Assembly: GCA_903901395.1 (NCBI GenBank)
Contig: CAIUQW010000260.1
Span: 1-14,235 of the forward strand
Length of the DNA: 14,235 bases
Origin: an uncultured Chlorobiales bacterium
GTDB taxonomy: Bacteria > Bacteroidota > Chlorobiia > Chlorobiales > Chlorobiaceae
Direction: 5' to 3'
In this document: positions 13,947-14,235 of the stretch, piece by piece
How positions within the stretch are numbered: position 1 is the first letter of the stretch
Layout of the letters: every line of letters starts with the position of its first letter
The notes under the pieces: model-generated
The model's database searches: none
What the model was told of the DNA's origin: nothing
What the model saw: the letters and a program-made list of their open reading frames with translations, nothing else
Position numbers and translations under genes: made by a program

Positions 13947-14235
13947 TTATTTCCAGTAGTTCTCGAGGTTCAGCTCTTTCAGGGCTGCGTTCAGGTAGCT
14001 GCGGTCGATCCAGGTGTTCACGTCGAAGGTGTTCCTGATAAGGCCGCGCTGTTTGGCGAAGATGATACCGTTGGCATAGTGATCGACGAACTCCTTGTCG
14101 ATGAGCACATCGTTGGCATCCTTGAGCGTACGTCCCTGATACTCGATGTCAAGCGTCGTGCGAGGCCATCCGGCATTCTGGTGAACCAGGTAATAACCGT
14201 TCCTGTTCGCCTCCTGCGATGCCCAGTAGGAGGCC
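13947..14235 (-). CDS. ABC importer substrate-binding protein, C-terminal part (5' end outside window)
   Basis: The last 95 codons of a gene whose start lies beyond the window edge; I translated it directly. The visible protein runs from ...YWASQEANRNGYY to the end ...LKELNLENYWK. The pattern VDHYANGIIFAKQRGLI, then WIDRSYLNAAL and a short C-terminal helix, is typical of the C-terminus of periplasmic binding proteins of the NrtA/SsuA/TauA (NMT1-like) class, where late residues read 'D.RYL..AL..LGL'. Position at the head of an operon with two permeases and an ATPase of the matching class supports this. The signal peptide and ligand pocket are not visible, so the ligand cannot be predicted. The gene is followed by the strong hairpin at 13898-13935. 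Confidence 0.75.
   Translation of the reverse strand, partial: ASYWASQEANRNGYYLVHQNAGWPRTTLDIEYQGRTLKDANDVLIDKEFVDHYANGIIFAKQRGLIRNTFDVNTWIDRSYLNAALKELNLENYWK

Overview
The window holds 14 protein genes, all on the minus strand and tightly packed. The longest gap is 81 bases, and three gene pairs overlap by an ATGA. It therefore reads as one long operon, or a large part of one, transcribed from right to left. Both end genes run off the window: the first (a periplasmic binding protein) lacks its 5' part and the last (an ABC exporter half) lacks its 3' part. No promoter, terminator, RNA gene, insertion sequence or CRISPR array could be supported. The composition is moderately GC-rich with clear Shine-Dalgarno sites, and the core genes encode oxygen-sensitive iron-sulfur enzymes, so the host is a bacterium living at least partly without oxygen. 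A green sulfur bacterium (Chlorobium/Chlorobaculum type) is my best guess, but only a guess.

Layout in transcription order. (1) Uptake block, 14235-9614: the C-terminus of a binding protein of the nitrate/sulfonate/taurine class, a radical SAM protein, a small FMN split-barrel protein, two membrane permeases and their ATPase. (2) Chemistry block, 9547-3343: a second radical SAM protein paralogous to the first, a short-chain dehydrogenase/reductase, a nitrogenase-like H-D-K set, and a second FMN split-barrel protein. (3) Export block, 3346-1: two half-transporters forming an asymmetric heterodimeric ABC exporter.

The centre of interest is the nitrogenase-like set. The H protein keeps the full nucleotide-binding and [4Fe-4S] apparatus of NifH. 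The K-like subunit keeps three cysteines at the P-cluster positions of NifK. The D-like subunit has only two cysteines in total: the third P-cluster cysteine position is Gly, and the positions of the FeMo-cofactor ligands Cys275 and His442 are Asp and Val. This is not a nitrogen-fixing enzyme. It belongs with the divergent nitrogenase-like reductases, relatives of those for chlorophyllide, coenzyme F430 and methylthio-alkanes, but its operon partners match none of those pathways as I know them.

The simplest reading is a self-contained import, radical/reductive conversion and possibly export pathway. A small anionic or heteroatom-containing compound would be taken up, worked on by two radical SAM enzymes with a CX8CX2C motif, by a dehydrogenase and by an ATP-driven iron-sulfur reductase, and a product possibly exported. 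The substrate is unknown. This pathway is inferred from gene order and families, not shown by the sequence alone.
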